The notes: a model not told the origin generated them from the letters alone. DNA of 64,000 bases from Candidatus Hydrogenosomobacter endosymbioticus (GCF_021654655.1 NZ_AP025225.1:384001-448000), one strand, 5' to 3'. Positions 18,884 through 27,272 are shown, counted from the stretch's first letter. Made by a program: numbers and translations.

Positions 18884-18931
18884 CTAAAAACCCGCCCCAC
18901 CAAGCGTTAGAAACAAGCTTGTGGGACGGTT
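18884..18931 (-). terminator. Rho-independent terminator for the 19016-20401 gene
   Basis: Read on the minus strand, an imperfect stem CCGTCCCACAAGC / GCTTGGTGGGGCGG closes a short loop and is followed by GTTTTTAG. It lies about 85 nt past the stop of the secreted protein gene that ends at 19016. Confidence 0.75.
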
Positions 18932-19015
18932 ATCATAAAAATCAGCGATTTAACTATCGATCTGATTATCCAATTTTAGACCTATTCATAATTCTGAGGA
19001 TTCAAAGGAGCTAGG

Positions 19016-20401
19016 CTATGCCCCCCCCCCTTCACCTACACCAGCATCTTCTTGCCGCTGATTCTCATGATTATTTTTAAGCTTATCAAATGCTTCGGCA
19101 AGCTTTCTTCTCTCTGATATTTTTGCAAAATTATCCAAAGCCAGCGCCTTAGCTTGAGAAGTATTTTTATTTTCTATTAACGCATTAAGTGCAACTTTTT
19201 TTGAATTTTGCGCTGTTTTCTCTTTCATTTTCAAAAATTTGTCATAAAACGATATATGTTTTCCAGCCAGCTCATCCATTTTTTTATGCGCATTCATGTG
19301 AGGGCGCTCATTATGCTTATTATACGCCTTAGAAGCACTATCTAAAAATTTTTCGTTTTTAGAGTCTATGGTTTCGTCCTCCAAAGCTCTAACTAGTTCT
19401 TTCCGATTTTGTTGATCCAAATTCCTAAACCAAGCCATGAAGCTTGCCTGGTTGGCAGGAGGGAAATGAGGCGCGCTTTCAATTTTTCCACGCATACGAA
19501 TCACAGGATTATCCGACAACGATTTATCAGGCGTTGTATAAGGTTTATTTGTCGCCCTCCCCTTGTTCTTTGGTCCATCCTTGTTCTCTGACACAGTGAT
19601 TTTATCTCCCTTTCCTTCATTTTGCTTTTGTGAAAGCTCTTGTAACGGAATAAAATTTGAACCGCTTTTCAGCTCTAACTCTTTATTAGCACCATCACTT
19701 TTTCCGAAATTGGCAGTTTCGATTGATCGAGAATCAGGGTTTTTATCTTTTGTTTCTTCATCCTGATGTTGTTTTCCGAGAAACGGCAAAGAAAGACTTC
19801 TCTTCATCCTGCTAAAAAAGCTCATATCTGACGGGTCTTTTTCGGTTTCTACCTGCTTATCAACGCTTTCATGGATACGTTTGCTAGTGTCGCTCAAATT
19901 TTCCCGTTGCAAATAGACACTAGGAGACTCGACTTTGCGAACTGTATCCGTAGTTATTGTTGAAGAAATCTTCACTGGCACCTTCTTTTTCAACAAATCT
20001 TTTAGTTGATTTTTAGTTTTTGTAGAATATTTTACAGTACTTTTACCTGTTAATATTTTAGTAACTATCTGAACATCTTGAGGAGTAAGGTTTTTGCGAC
20101 TCTTAAGCTTTGCTATAACAGCTTTTTCCCTATTTATCGCCGCTTTCTTAGCTGCAGCCGCCTTCTTAGCTGCAGCCTTTTTCTTAGCTAAGGCCCTAGC
20201 TTTGGTTTTTGAGTTAATTAGACCGCCTTTTCTTCTTTTATGTTTAAATTTTTTGGTTTTTTTATGTTTAAATTTTTTGGTTTTTTTATTTTTCTCACTT
20301 CCATGTTTTTCATCACCTTTACCCGCAATTACACTATCAAAAGACGTTGAAAGCATAAGCATAGAGGCAATAACAGATAATAATTTAAAATTATAATTCA
20401 T
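19016..20401 (-). CDS. Secreted Lys-rich repeat protein with a poly-G tract at its 3' end (461 aa)
   Basis: Not recognised. Signal peptide: MNYNFKLLSVIASMLMLSTSFDSVIA, mature start GKGDEKHGSEK. The next ~60 residues are extremely basic: a tandem duplication of KKTKKFKH, then Ala/Lys runs (AKKKAAAKKAAAAKKAA). The middle is Ser/Lys/Glu-rich and probably disordered. The last ~150 residues are more helical (MAWFRNLDQQNRKELVRALEDE onward), ending EDAGVGEGGGA. Just before the stop the coding strand has ten consecutive G, so slippage would change the C-terminus. The mature N-terminus resembles that of the 1071-residue protein at 49266 (AGKDDEKNK). The basic domain suggests binding to a polyanion such as DNA, RNA, LPS or host membranes (inference). 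It is monocistronic, with its own terminator. Confidence 0.75.
   Translation of the reverse strand: MNYNFKLLSVIASMLMLSTSFDSVIAGKGDEKHGSEKNKKTKKFKHKKTKKFKHKRRKGGLINSKTKARALAKKKAAAKKAAAAKKAAINREKAVIAKLKSRKNLTPQDVQIVTKILTGKSTVKYSTKTKNQLKDLLKKKVPVKISSTITTDTVRKVESPSVYLQRENLSDTSKRIHESVDKQVETEKDPSDMSFFSRMKRSLSLPFLGKQHQDEETKDKNPDSRSIETANFGKSDGANKELELKSGSNFIPLQELSQKQNEGKGDKITVSENKDGPKNKGRATNKPYTTPDKSLSDNPVIRMRGKIESAPHFPPANQASFMAWFRNLDQQNRKELVRALEDETIDSKNEKFLDSASKAYNKHNERPHMNAHKKMDELAGKHISFYDKFLKMKEKTAQNSKKVALNALIENKNTSQAKALALDNFAKISERRKLAEAFDKLKNNHENQRQEDAGVGEGGGA
19021..19030 (-). repeat. 10-nt homopolymer (poly-C on +, poly-G in the coding strand)
   Basis: Ten uninterrupted C on the plus strand, inside the last codons of the minus-strand secreted-protein gene. 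Current frame: three Gly codons, GCA, TAG. One G fewer moves the stop to 18982-18984 and adds a 12-residue tail after the Gly run; one G more gives a stop after two further residues. Confidence 0.95.
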
Positions 20402-20537
20402 TTTGTATCCTAATAACGTATATTTACCACATGTTAAGAATATATAAAAATTATTAAATATAGGTTAAAAACTTTGTCTTAAAACATATTACTATTGTCC
20501 ATGTTAATTTTTTAACTACATTAATTTGTAATATTTA

Positions 20538-21326
20538 ATGGCTATAATTTGTCTCAATCGCTATAAAAATAAAAATTTCTATATGTTTGCATCAAAAAAA
20601 TTCTGGAAAATAGTTATATTAACGGCCCTAGCGCTGGCTGTTATTCTTGACGTAATAGGCTTTTTTTATTTAAGCCATGATAAGATTTTCGTCATAGCAA
20701 AAACAAACCTCTATTTTTATTCAAAAAGTATCAACCCGATTCTATTGGCGCCTATTGAATTTTCTTTAGTTTTTTTATTATATGGAGGCATATTTTTATT
20801 AACTATATTCGCATCTGGACTTTTTCTTTTCGCATCTTTATCTCTATTCTCTATGCTGTTTATGGTTCTCTCAGTTGCTCCAGACTTGTTTTTAGTACGA
20901 ATTTTGACTATTTTCATCATAGCGCGAAAAGTTCTTCCAAAATCCACTATTTCTGAAAAGTTAAATTTCCTAGTTCTGCTAGGCTTTAGGAGCGTTTTGG
21001 TAAAGATTGTAGTTATCCTCGCGACTATAACCCCATTAGCAGCCCTCTCCGTTCTTTTCTCAGCTCTGATAAAATCTACCTCCATAACCGCCCTCATATT
21101 CGCCCCCATAGAATCTTTGCTCTTATGTTTTTTTCTATATTTGATTTCATGCAAAATAGAATCTCGCGGAATGCGAAAATACATACTAAAGCACTCGAAA
21201 AATGAAGTTGACATAGAGCGGGCTATTGCTTTTGTAAATTCTGCTCTCGTTGGAACGAATAGGATTATTTTTGCAACGCTAACCATATTAACCAATATTT
21301 TCGTGCTCTGCTATGTTTTTTATTAA
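20538..21326 (+). CDS. Multi-pass membrane protein of unknown function (262 aa)
   Basis: Not recognised. Very hydrophobic, with about five to six predicted membrane spans: residues ~24-45 (IVILTALALAVILDVIGFFYL), ~70-90, ~92-115, ~118-135, ~150-175, ~180-200 and ~235-260. Basic loops (ISCKIESRGMRKYILKHSKNEVD) lie between spans. The first Met at 20538 is used, but MFASKKFW at 20583 is an equally good start; neither has a strong Shine-Dalgarno. Its Leu/Ile/Phe/Ser-rich composition is typical of reduced genomes. It lies divergent from the 19016 gene and upstream of holC with a 218-nt gap. Function cannot be inferred. Confidence 0.7.
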   Translation: MAIICLNRYKNKNFYMFASKKFWKIVILTALALAVILDVIGFFYLSHDKIFVIAKTNLYFYSKSINPILLAPIEFSLVFLLYGGIFLLTIFASGLFLFASLSLFSMLFMVLSVAPDLFLVRILTIFIIARKVLPKSTISEKLNFLVLLGFRSVLVKIVVILATITPLAALSVLFSALIKSTSITALIFAPIESLLLCFFLYLISCKIESRGMRKYILKHSKNEVDIERAIAFVNSALVGTNRIIFATLTILTNIFVLCYVFY

Positions 21327-21544
21327 TGAACGCCCATCATCAAAAATTATTAAAAAATACGTTGGCAATGCCCTTTCGTCTTTACTTTGCAAACACCTTT
21401 ATAATGTGCTATGAGTGTCTTCTATGACAGTCCTTTGCATTTCAAAACCGAGTTGTCCTTACCGTAAAAAGTCCGACAAAGTACAAAAATCACTGGAAGC
21501 AAATACGAAAGACAAGAGATCCCGCATAAATACAAGAGTTACAA

Positions 21545-22084
21545 ATGAACAGTGCGACGTTTTACAAAATAGAAGATGAATACGCTATACTCCCTAGGCT
21601 GCTAGAAAAAATACACGAACAGGGAAAGCGAATATCTGTCATGCTCGACAACGTTGAAAGAGTAAACTTTGTAAATAACCTTCTTTGGACATATTCGCAA
21701 ATGTCGTTTTTACCACATGGATGCTATGCAGATGAACTTTACGAACATCAACCCATATGGATAACAGACAAAAAAGAAAATCTAAACAAAGCTAACACAG
21801 CTGTGTGCGCATTTAATATAACCGATCATTTAACAGAAGCTCTGTTCGAGCTCGGATTCGAAGAGATAGTTTTCATCACAAATTTAAACGATTTTAAGCA
21901 AATGGTCTCTGCTGAAAAAATCGCCCGTTCCTGTATGAAGAACTCTTTCAGCATTACGTTATGGGAAAAACCATACGGAATGTGGGAAAAATTTACGGAC
22001 AGCGCAGCTTTCCATAGGTTTCAAACTTCTGTACCCCCTCTGACCCACATACGTAATAATACCTACCCTTCTAGTATAAAATGA
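21545..22084 (+). CDS. holC: DNA polymerase III chi subunit HolC
   Basis: Clamp-loader accessory subunit that links polymerase III to SSB. The family core is clear: NLLWTYSQMSFLPHGCYADE followed by HQPIWITD, and a second-half FELGFEEIVFITN. At 179 residues it is a little longer than E. coli chi (147), the extra being a C-terminal tail. The usual neighbour pepA (leucyl aminopeptidase) is not present upstream. The ATG has only a weak upstream purine run (AGAGTTACAA). Confidence 0.85.
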   Translation: MNSATFYKIEDEYAILPRLLEKIHEQGKRISVMLDNVERVNFVNNLLWTYSQMSFLPHGCYADELYEHQPIWITDKKENLNKANTAVCAFNITDHLTEALFELGFEEIVFITNLNDFKQMVSAEKIARSCMKNSFSITLWEKPYGMWEKFTDSAAFHRFQTSVPPLTHIRNNTYPSSIK

Positions 22085-22248
22085 GCTCAGTATGCGTAAA
22101 ATACGACCAGCACCATGCGCAGCTCACAGAAAAAGCAAATAGGCCAACATCTTCAGAATAGCAAATTATTGCCACTGCGCTTCTCAGCGTGATTCCGTAT
22201 AAAACAACTCTCTCCTTTAGGATCATTGGCCTCTGCAGAAAAAGCATA

Positions 22249-22296
22249 TAAAAAAGGCTTCCTTACCTTAGTGCCGAAAGCACAAGCAAAGAAGCC
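22249..22296 (-). terminator. Probable terminator for the Cys/Pro-rich secreted protein
   Basis: On the minus strand a long hairpin, outer stem GGCTTC/GAAGCC (22256-22261, 22291-22296) with an inner GTGC/GCAC stem, is followed by TTTTTT. It lies ~60 nt past the stop of the gene ending at 22357. Confidence 0.6.
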
Positions 22297-22356
22297 GCCA
22301 GTTATATGTTTCATATTATGTTGTGTATAGTGTGCCGCTCACATTTTTTTCACATC

Positions 22357-22821
22357 TTATCGTGATTTACCACCGTTGGAGTCGACAATCCAAGAAGTTT
22401 TACAGCTGTTCAGTACATCGCTAGGTGATGGAGGTGGCGCCGGCGGCGCTGGTGGGAATGGAGGCGCTGGCGGGAACGGCTGCGGAGTTGGAGGGAATGG
22501 TGGAGCTGGTGGAGCTGGTGGCGCTGGAGGGAATGGTGGCGTTGGTTGCGGAGTCGGCTGCGGAGTTGGCGTTACCTTACATTTTTCCATATCATATAAA
22601 CATCCAGAGTTGCACTTCGTTGCTTGCAAGCCGCATTCTGTTATTTGCTTATCAGAATTATTAGAGCATTTTTGCAAGCATGTAGAATAATCTGTCCAAC
22701 ATTTTCCAGCGCCAGAAAAGCCTCCTGAAGCTTGGCGTGACGAAGAATCGGCAGCCACGCTATGGTCACAAAAAACAGCAAACAAAGCTGTAACGAATAA
22801 TAATTGTGAAATTTTTCTCAT
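22357..22821 (-). CDS. Secreted Cys-rich, Pro-rich protein (154 aa)
   Basis: Not recognised. Signal peptide MRKISQLLFVTALFAVFCDHSVA, then a Cys-rich domain (residues ~41-81) with seven Cys spaced C-X6-C-X3-C-X10-C-X6-C-X3-C-X6-C, then a ~50-residue Pro-rich tail built of PAPPAPPFPP/TPQP units, then a short end with one more Cys. The C-X6-C-X3-C repeat recurs in the secreted 85-residue protein at 39145, so the two look like members of one family. The spacing suits disulfide-stabilised helical hairpins after export. The Pro-rich tail resembles flexible stalks or SH3-type ligands of surface proteins and effectors (inference). The tail DNA is GC-rich and repetitive, unlike its neighbourhood. A terminator candidate follows at 22249. 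Confidence 0.8.
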   Translation of the reverse strand: MRKISQLLFVTALFAVFCDHSVAADSSSRQASGGFSGAGKCWTDYSTCLQKCSNNSDKQITECGLQATKCNSGCLYDMEKCKVTPTPQPTPQPTPPFPPAPPAPPAPPFPPTPQPFPPAPPFPPAPPAPPPSPSDVLNSCKTSWIVDSNGGKSR

Positions 22822-23035
22822 TTTTTTGTCTCCAAGTGAATTTTAAACTGCATATATTGACGAACATATTCGCCAAAAACAATTTTTACTTGTTAATAAT
22901 GATTTTATTATATAGAAATTGCGCTAAAAAAAAGTTATTAACATTTTTGCTTCAATATTGCAAAACATAGCATCCAAAAAAACACAGGCTAACATTTCTT
23001 GCGCTTACAATTTTTTAACCATTATGATGTATATG

Positions 23036-23051
23036 TTGTGCACGTGAAACG
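23036..23051 (+). promoter_or_regulatory. Weak parS-like half site
   Basis: TTGTGCACGTGAAACG matches the bacterial ParB site TGTTTCACGTGAAACA at 12 of 16 positions; the right half CACGTGAAAC is exact and the left half is degenerate. parB itself is at 37912. A chance match is quite possible. Confidence 0.2.
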
Positions 23052-23066
23052 CAGCCAACACGGTAC

Positions 23067-23279
23067 ATGGCTCTATCGAAAGAATCTATAGTTATGCTCG
23101 TGGGACTAGTTAATGAGAAGCTTTCTTATATAGAAAAAATAGGATTGCCAAATGATTGCAGCTATTGCCTACGCGTATCAAAAACCGAGCTCCTGCTCGA
23201 GCTTAATGAATGCATAAAGTTCCTACAAAACGGACAAAAAATTGGAGCAGAACACTGCAAGTATCCAACTAAACAATAG
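23067..23279 (+). CDS. Small hypothetical protein (70 aa)
   Basis: Not recognised. ATG 23067; no clear Shine-Dalgarno. The product has an amphipathic helical look with four Cys (two in DCSYCLRV, one in NECIKF, one in EHCKYP) and no signal peptide or membrane span, so it is probably cytoplasmic, perhaps a small regulator or metal-binding protein. It lies alone, ~100 nt before the convergent rfbG. The upstream 245 nt carry a partial match to a parS site (23036-23051). Confidence 0.5.
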   Translation: MALSKESIVMLVGLVNEKLSYIEKIGLPNDCSYCLRVSKTELLLELNECIKFLQNGQKIGAEHCKYPTKQ

Positions 23280-23380
23280 CCAGAGCAATTGCCTGGAATT
23301 GTATGCGAAACACAAAACGCAGCCCCTTAGACCAGATCGCCGCGAAACTAGCCTTTTTAAACTACCTCTTCTCGCATTGG

Positions 23381-24457
23381 TTATATGCAAGAAATAAAAG
23401 TCTCTATTTGCTCTTCAGTTTTTTTACGCATATATTGGTTGCTCGCTCCTCTGATATATTCTCCATACCAATCAGCAGCAAATCTTATCGACTCGTCAGT
23501 TCCTATCGGAGATGTCCATCCAAGCTTCCTACGAGCATAGCTAGAATCAAGCCTTAGGTTTGTGCATTCATACTCTTTCTTAGCCTTTTCGTCTATTCTG
23601 TATCTGCCGCGTCCAATCGTACTAGTGAATTTTTCCGTTACGTACTGAACAGTGTGATCATTAGAATTATCATCTAGACTGAAGTTATACGATGAGGAAT
23701 ACAGCTCTTTTTCTTCGTGAAGCTTTGATGCAAGAAGCATATATCCATACACCACGTTAAGAACATGCTGCCATGGACGTATAGCAAACGGGCTACGCAA
23801 AACCACCTCCTCGCCACTTTGTATGGAGCGCACTATATCTGGAACTATTCTATGGGGAGAAAAATCGCCTCCACCAATAACATTACCAGCCCTTGTAGAC
23901 GCAACCCCGACACCAGCTCTTTTTAAAAATGACCTATAATACGAACTGATCGCTATTTCTGCCATAGCTTTACTTGCAGAATAAGGTTCGTGCCCACCAA
24001 GCTGATCGCTCTCTCTATACGCCCAAACCCATTCTTTATTTTCATAACACTTGTCAGAAGTGATAATAACGGCTGTCTTAATGGCTTCAGTATGCCTCAA
24101 AACCTCTAATACATTCACTGTCCCCATCGCATTTACTTCAAATGTGTATCTTGGATCTGAGTATGAGTCAAGAACAATAGCCTGTGCAGCAAGGTGAAAC
24201 AGAACATCTGCACCACTCTTTTCAATCGCTTGTTTCAGAGAATCGACATCTCTTATATCTCCTTCTACAGACTCTATAGATTTGCCAATTTCACATATAT
24301 TAAACAAGCTAAGCTCGCGCGCAGGAAGAGCATACCCGACGACACGCGCCCCTAAAAGCGACAAGAAAGACACGAGCCAGCTTCCTTTAAACCCAGTGTG
24401 TCCAGTCACAAACACCTTTTTCCCATTATAAAATTTTCGAAAATTTTCTATATTCAC
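23381..24457 (-). CDS. rfbG: CDP-glucose 4,6-dehydratase
   Basis: Converts CDP-glucose to CDP-4-keto-6-deoxyglucose, a precursor of dideoxy/deoxy sugars in surface polysaccharide. Short-chain dehydrogenase fold: NAD motif VFVTGHTGFKGSWL, DVLFHLAAQAIVLDSY, the catalytic ITSDKCYENKEWVWAYRE segment and YSASKAMAE (YxxxK), and IRPWQHVLNVVYGYMLLA. At 358 residues it has the usual length. It starts at ATG 24457, 49 nt behind rfbF, so the two form an operon. The next enzyme, RfbH, is not in the window. Confidence 0.93.
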   Translation of the reverse strand: MNIENFRKFYNGKKVFVTGHTGFKGSWLVSFLSLLGARVVGYALPARELSLFNICEIGKSIESVEGDIRDVDSLKQAIEKSGADVLFHLAAQAIVLDSYSDPRYTFEVNAMGTVNVLEVLRHTEAIKTAVIITSDKCYENKEWVWAYRESDQLGGHEPYSASKAMAEIAISSYYRSFLKRAGVGVASTRAGNVIGGGDFSPHRIVPDIVRSIQSGEEVVLRSPFAIRPWQHVLNVVYGYMLLASKLHEEKELYSSSYNFSLDDNSNDHTVQYVTEKFTSTIGRGRYRIDEKAKKEYECTNLRLDSSYARRKLGWTSPIGTDESIRFAADWYGEYIRGASNQYMRKKTEEQIETFISCI

Positions 24458-24505
24458 ACATCCTCCAAAAGCCTACGAACGCCGGACACAAGCAGAGACA
24501 GTAGA

Positions 24506-25294
24506 CTACCACTTTTTCCACGGAGCGCCCCCGTTGTCCCAAATAGATTGAAGCAACTGCCTGTCTCTGAGAGTATCCATGCATTGCCAAAATCCATTGT
24601 GCCTAAACGCCATAAGTTGCCCCTCTCTTGCCAAATTACCAAGAGGCTCTTTTTCAAAGCTAGTCTCGTCAGAGTCTATATATTCCAAAACTTTAGGAGA
24701 CAACACAAAAAATCCTCCATTAACATAGTGACTTTTATCTCCAGACTTTTCTTTAAAACTGGCGATTGTCTTGCCAATACCAGAGAACTCCTCATAAAAC
24801 TCTAGGATACCGAAGCGTTCTGACGGCTGTATAGCAGTAAGTGTTGCCAACTTTCCATGCCCTCTATGAAACTTTATAAGTTCTGATACATCAACATCAC
24901 ACAACCCGTCTCCATAAGTCATACAGAAAAAAGTCTCTTCCTTGACGTAACCCAAAATCCTCTTAAGCCTTCCGCCAGTCATCGTCTCCAGTCCAGTATC
25001 GACGAGTGTAACCGTCCACGGCTCTGCGTTATTGCTATGAACAGTGATGTCATTGGTACGCATATTTATCGTCACGTCACACATGTGAAGCCTATAATTG
25101 GAGAAATATTCCTTTATCACATACCCCTTATATCCAAGACATATAATGAAATCATTTATCCCAAACGACGAATAATATTTCATTATATGCCACAAAACGG
25201 GCTTACCACCGATTTCCACCATAGGTTTCGGCTTTAAAACAGTCTCTTCGCTTATCCTGCTTCCGAGTCCACCTGCCAAGATCACCGCTTTCAA
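24506..25294 (-). CDS. rfbF: Glucose-1-phosphate cytidylyltransferase
   Basis: Makes CDP-glucose from CTP and glucose-1-phosphate. Nucleotidyltransferase motifs: MKAVILAGGLGSRISEETVLKPKPMVEIGGKPVLWHIM at the N-terminus (signature GGLGSR and KPKPM), CMTYGDGLCDVD (metal-binding Asp), HYVNGGFFVLSP and the C-terminal FWQCMDTLRDRQLLQS. At 262 residues it is the family length. First gene of the rfbF-rfbG pair. Upstream (25295-25430) is AT-rich with no gene; further up lies a zone of decayed genes. Confidence 0.95.
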   Translation of the reverse strand: MKAVILAGGLGSRISEETVLKPKPMVEIGGKPVLWHIMKYYSSFGINDFIICLGYKGYVIKEYFSNYRLHMCDVTINMRTNDITVHSNNAEPWTVTLVDTGLETMTGGRLKRILGYVKEETFFCMTYGDGLCDVDVSELIKFHRGHGKLATLTAIQPSERFGILEFYEEFSGIGKTIASFKEKSGDKSHYVNGGFFVLSPKVLEYIDSDETSFEKEPLGNLAREGQLMAFRHNGFWQCMDTLRDRQLLQSIWDNGGAPWKKW

Positions 25295-25430
25295 CTTTCT
25301 CTCCTGCTAACGGCGCGAACAACAACGCGCACAGACTATCAGCTCAAACTAAAAAATGCTACAATTCGCAAAATCAACGACATTTTGGTGAATTTTAGCA
25401 TTAAATGAGAAATTTTTCAAAAATGTCCGC

Positions 25431-25678
25431 TCATACACTTCTTATCTGAGGATTTCTATTTGCAAGCAGCTCCTTTGCGATTGTTTTTTTGTCACAATTT
25501 TTAGCGCTAGAAGCTCTAACGCTGCTTATTACCATAACGTTAATCCCTTCAGATAAAAGAGATTCATCGGTAGGAAGAGCGATTTCGTGGTATAAGTCTG
25601 CGTCAGAAAGCGGGTTAAAGATGCTCAGAATTAGTCGTATGCTCGATACGAATAATATCTAATATCTCTGCAATCATA
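25431..25678 (-). pseudogene. Remnant of an unidentified protein-coding gene
   Basis: A ~65-codon frame on the minus strand from about 25628 to TGA at 25431-25433 reads like normal protein (FNPLSDADLYHEIALP, then INVMVISSVRASSAK, ending NRNPQIRSV) but has no start codon. Immediately upstream another frame opens with ATG at about 25678 (MIAEILDIIRIEHT) and stops at 25618. Joining the two needs one frameshift. The family is not recognised. It lies upstream of rfbF on the same strand. Confidence 0.5.
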
Positions 25679-25806
25679 CTTGCTGATATCTATTTTCTTG
25701 TTGATTTTTGCAATATGCTATTCTTTTTTTGTTGAATATAATGACAAATATATCACCTGCTGTTTTATAAAATAGGCGCTATATTTGGCCTCTGCAGAAA
25801 GACACG

Positions 25807-26193
25807 ATGTTTTATGGGGAAAATATTTCGCTTATAAATGCAGACCGCGTATCACCAAACATAAGGTATACATATGTGTTGATGAATAAACTCGCGTACA
25901 GAAATCTCCCCTTTCGAAAATCAAAACATAAAATCCGAATACCAACCGTTAAAAAAAGCCCTAATGAACGCAGACAAGGAAGGAATTAATGCTAAAAGCG
26001 AAAACGCCACACAAAAAATAGAATTTTGCAGGTACTAGCTCCTGCTGGAGAAATAAAAACGACAAAAGTCATTCAAGGAATAGAGCTGATAGGTCCGTTT
26101 GTTATAGCAGAAAAGGCGAAAAAAGAAGGCCTAAAAATCATAGAGCATCCATTTCTCACCATCTGGAACGACATAAAACCGATACAACGATAA
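25807..26193 (+). pseudogene. Frameshifted remnant of an unidentified gene
   Basis: Three successive plus-strand frames each carry plausible protein: 25807 onward (MFYGENISLINADRVSPNIRYTY), then from ~25890 (SEYQPLKKALMNADKEG), then 26026-26193 (LAPAGEIKTTKVIQGIELIG, ending IWNDIKPIQR). Two frameshifts would join them into ~125 residues. There is no family match by eye. The last piece is the best conserved-looking. A 16-bp string TTGGCCTCTGCAGAAA just upstream (25785-25800) also occurs at 22227, but it is too short to name an element. Confidence 0.45.
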
Positions 26194-26321
26194 CAATACC
26201 TCCGCCGCGCCTACAGATTTTAATCATCTTTCATCCTTGTATGGAGGTTTTTCGTCTGTATAATTTTTGAGTATATTGATGGTATGTTTGTGGCAAGTAT
26301 GGCTCATTCATTTTATGTTGC

Positions 26322-27191
26322 TTATTCGCTTCCCCACACGAACACTCCAGCTTGGTCAGCAATGGTGGCCACCTCTAATGGAGAAACTATAATTGTCTTA
26401 CTAGTCTGAAAAGCTATCCCAGAAAAACCAGCTATTACAATTTTTTTCAAAGTTTGCGGTCCAATTGTCGGCAAATCCATCTTTTCGTCCTGGCCCACTT
26501 TTGCCCTTTTCACATATACAGCTCCTTCCTCACCATTTCGTTGAAGAGCTCCGCACCTCGAAATGCACTCATCTGTGCCCTCCGCGGCCTCTACTCCAAG
26601 AACCAGACCATTTTGCATTGCCATCCCTTGGCCAAAATCAAGCGCGGACAGATGGCGCAGCATCTCTCTCCCTAAAGCTATGTCTTTAAGCCTTGCTTCG
26701 CTAGGAGAAACACGCCCCATAGCCCCTATACAGCTGGACACGAACGAGGGCATAAATTCTTGAGGACTTCTCAAAACAAATCCTTCTTTCTCCAAAAACT
26801 GGGATATTTTCACAAGGACATTATTGTCTCCCAGCCAATTCAGGCCAATGATTGACAACAGTTCCATCCCCTTTTTATCCAATTTAAGCCCGAAGAGAGA
26901 TGGCCGGCGAACAACACCTCCTCCAGCCATAACTATATCCTTCACTCCTAGATTCTTAAGCACGTTTATCGCTCTACCTACTTCCCCAAGAGAAAACCAC
27001 TCATGGTCGCATCCAGCAACAACGTCTGGATCCGTAAATCCGTGAAACGCCAGCATAAACACAAGAACGCCCCTCTCCTTGCACGCCATCACTACGGCGC
27101 GAGGAATTTCGCCAGAACCGGCTATGACCGCAAGTTTCAGCGCGAGCGGAGCCCCGCTATCATTCTCTGGTCCTTTTTCCATACGCAACAT
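26322..27191 (-). CDS. lpxI: UDP-2,3-diacylglucosamine pyrophosphatase LpxI
   Basis: Cleaves UDP-2,3-diacylglucosamine to lipid X in lipid A synthesis; LpxI replaces LpxH in most alphaproteobacteria. LpxI features: LAVIAGSGEIPRAVVMACKERG at the N-terminus, KNLGVKDIVMAGGGVVRRPSL, GDNNVLVKISQFLEKEGF, DFGQGMAMQNGLVLGVEAAEGTDE and the C-terminal DLPTIGPQT. At 289 residues it has the usual size. ATG 27191 is used (a second ATG lies three codons in). In many relatives lpxI sits in bamA-skp-lpxD-fabZ-lpxA-lpxI-lpxB; here lpxI, lpxD/skp and fabZ are all at different places. Confidence 0.93.
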   Translation of the reverse strand: MLRMEKGPENDSGAPLALKLAVIAGSGEIPRAVVMACKERGVLVFMLAFHGFTDPDVVAGCDHEWFSLGEVGRAINVLKNLGVKDIVMAGGGVVRRPSLFGLKLDKKGMELLSIIGLNWLGDNNVLVKISQFLEKEGFVLRSPQEFMPSFVSSCIGAMGRVSPSEARLKDIALGREMLRHLSALDFGQGMAMQNGLVLGVEAAEGTDECISRCGALQRNGEEGAVYVKRAKVGQDEKMDLPTIGPQTLKKIVIAGFSGIAFQTSKTIIVSPLEVATIADQAGVFVWGSE

Positions 27192-27272
27192 CTACCATAC
27201 ACAAATCTCACATGCAAAAACACTATCCAACGCACATAAACATTTGCCTAAAAATCAGCAAACAATCACCTC

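Noticed and set aside
21424-21579. 51-codon ORF overlapping the start of holC
   Set aside because: It has a plausible ATG and basic product but no Shine-Dalgarno and overlaps holC in another frame; too weak to list.
22227-25800. Shared 16-bp string TTGGCCTCTGCAGAAA at 22227 and 25785
   Set aside because: Too short, without inverted ends or flanking duplication, to call a mobile element.
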